A DNA stretch of 8,155 bases from Luminiphilus sp. (GTDB lineage Bacteria; Pseudomonadota; Gammaproteobacteria; Pseudomonadales; Halieaceae): the NCBI GenBank assembly GCA_022425845.1, contig JAKMEU010000117.1:1-8155 (forward strand), read 5' to 3'. Shown here piece by piece: positions 7,634-8,155 of the stretch. The notes beneath the pieces were generated by a model. It ran no database searches, was not told the origin of the DNA, and was given only the letters and a program-made list of their open reading frames with translations. Position numbers and translations under genes: made by a program. Within the stretch, counting starts at the first letter, position 1. Each line of letters starts with the position of its first letter.

Positions 7634-7670
7634 AGCCGGGATACTGTTATCTAAGCGGTATAAGAAAAAC

Positions 7671-7675
7671 AGGAG
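7671..7675 (+). promoter_or_regulatory. Shine-Dalgarno AGGAG for the cold-shock gene
   Basis: AGGAG lies 6 bases before the ATG at 7682. It is the strongest ribosome site in the window and suits a highly expressed small protein. Confidence 0.7.
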
Positions 7676-7681
7676 TGGCGT

Positions 7682-7894
7682 ATGTCTGAACGTCAAAACG
7701 GCGTTGTGAAGTGGTTCAACAATGCCAAGGGCTTTGGGTTCATAACAATCCCAGACAAAGCAGAAGATATTTTTGTGCACTTTCGCGCGATTCAGGGTGA
7801 CGGATATCGCTCCCTCAATGAGGGCGAAGAGGTCGAATTTACGTTGGTCGAAGGACCCAAGGGACTGCAAGCCGAAGAAGTTACTAAACGCTGA
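7682..7894 (+). CDS. CspA-family cold-shock domain protein
   Basis: This 70-residue protein is a single cold-shock domain, a five-stranded OB fold that binds single-stranded RNA or DNA and in this family acts as an RNA chaperone or antiterminator. The N-terminal KWFNNAKGFGFI (10-21) contains RNP1 (KGFGFI, 16-21), and RNP2 is DIFVHF (29-34). The exposed aromatic residues Trp11, Phe12, Phe18, Phe20, Phe31, His33 and Phe34 are all present. IQGDGYRSLNEGEEVEF (37-53) and EGPKGLQAEEV (57-67) complete the domain. The paralogue (cspA, cspD, capB-like) cannot be settled from sequence alone, so no symbol is given. It starts 48 bases after the valS stop with a strong AGGAG site. That gap is far shorter than the long thermosensing leader of E. 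coli cspA, so cold induction by that route is doubtful unless transcription starts inside valS. A TTGCAC at 7625-7630 is a weak -35 candidate with no good -10 at normal spacing. Confidence 0.95.
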   Translation: MSERQNGVVKWFNNAKGFGFITIPDKAEDIFVHFRAIQGDGYRSLNEGEEVEFTLVEGPKGLQAEEVTKR

Positions 7895-7900
7895 TCCCCC

Positions 7901-7935
7901 TTGGGGCCAGTATTTGATAGACTCCCCCGGCCCAA
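7901..7935. repeat. Imperfect inverted repeat after the cold-shock gene
   Basis: TTGGGGCC (7901-7908) pairs with GGCCCAA (7929-7935), giving a seven-pair stem with one bulged G and a 20-base loop. It begins 6 bases after the cold-shock stop. No run of T follows on the plus strand, so it is not a classical intrinsic terminator. It may slow RNA decay from the 3' end or be chance. Confidence 0.3.
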
Positions 7936-7951
7936 GTGACCCGGATGTCCC

Positions 7952-8155
7952 ATGCCACCCCAACAACACCAACTCAGCCTGCTAGGCCGGCTGCTCGTCA
8001 ACGTTTCTCTCGCTGGCGCGATCTATGCAGCAGCAGAGCTGCTTCCCGAGACGGGATTCAACCACGCTATCGCCCTCTTCGTTCTTGCAGTTGGCTGCGC
8101 GCTCATCGCCAACGTCAGCGTCACGCCACCCAAACCCGCACAGGCCAAACCAAGA
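7952..8155 (+). CDS. Possible small membrane protein, cut by the right edge
   Basis: An ATG at 7952 opens a frame of 68 codons that is still open at the window end. The sequence has a polar Gln-rich start (MPPQQHQ), a hydrophobic segment at about residues 14-31 (LLVNVSLAGAIYAAAELL), a short polar turn with PETGFNH, and a second hydrophobic segment at about 39-57 (AIALFVLAVGCALIANVSV). A Pro/Lys/Ala tail then begins at 59. Two helices in this pattern suggest a small inner-membrane hairpin protein. Support for it being real is the coherent hydrophobic pattern and the lack of a competing gene. Against it are the weak ribosome site (only GGA about 7 bases upstream) and another open plus-strand frame from ATG 7945, which is Arg/Ser-rich and looks like a shadow. 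I do not recognise a family. Confidence 0.45.
   Translation, partial: MPPQQHQLSLLGRLLVNVSLAGAIYAAAELLPETGFNHAIALFVLAVGCALIANVSVTPPKPAQAKPR

Noticed and set aside
7659..7664. TATAAG as a -10 box for the cold-shock gene
   Set aside because: No -35 lies at normal spacing, and a start about 7 bases downstream would fall on the ribosome site itself.
7945..8155. An alternative open plus-strand frame from ATG 7945 to the edge
   Set aside because: Its product is Arg/Ser/Gln-rich with no hydrophobic pattern, typical of an out-of-frame reading of GC-rich coding DNA. The frame from 7952 is more coherent.

Overview
The window reads as chromosomal core DNA of a Gram-negative gammaproteobacterium with GC in the mid-fifties by eye. 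The evidence is the lipopolysaccharide exporter pair lptF/lptG, a leucyl aminopeptidase gene followed at once by the DNA polymerase III chi subunit and then a gammaproteobacterial-type valyl-tRNA synthetase, and a small CspA-family protein. The divergent arrangement of lptFG and pepA-holC-valS is a well-known conserved neighbourhood in Pseudomonas-like and marine gammaproteobacteria. Genus cannot be fixed from the sequence alone.

Layout: (1) 1-192 is the C-terminal tail of an unrecognised gene cut by the left edge, followed 3 bases later by a small RDD-family membrane protein gene (196-639, GTG start). (2) After a 20-base convergent gap come lptG (660-1721) and lptF (1708-2799) on the minus strand; they overlap by 14 bases and form an operon read leftward. 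(3) A 106-base divergent intergenic region (2800-2905) must hold the promoters for lptFG and pepA, and has a perfect 10-base palindrome in its middle. (4) pepA (2906-4399), holC (4404-4823) and valS (4871-7633) run rightward with gaps of 4 and 47 bases. (5) A cold-shock-domain protein (7682-7894) follows valS on the same strand. A possible small membrane protein (7952 to the right edge) starts 57 bases after it.

Function: LptF and LptG form the transmembrane part of the LptB2FG transporter that pulls LPS out of the inner membrane. PepA, HolC and ValS do unrelated housekeeping jobs (peptide turnover, replication clamp-loader/SSB contact, tRNA charging). The cold-shock protein is a predicted single-strand nucleic-acid binder.

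All complete genes are intact, with family-typical lengths and catalytic residues. I see no RNA genes, mobile elements, CRISPR arrays, att sites or foreign-looking blocks, and no stretch over 300 bases lacks a gene. I found no convincing new biological system. The items worth a second look are small: the divergent promoter palindrome, the two unrecognised partial proteins at the edges, and the short leader and downstream hairpin of the cold-shock gene.
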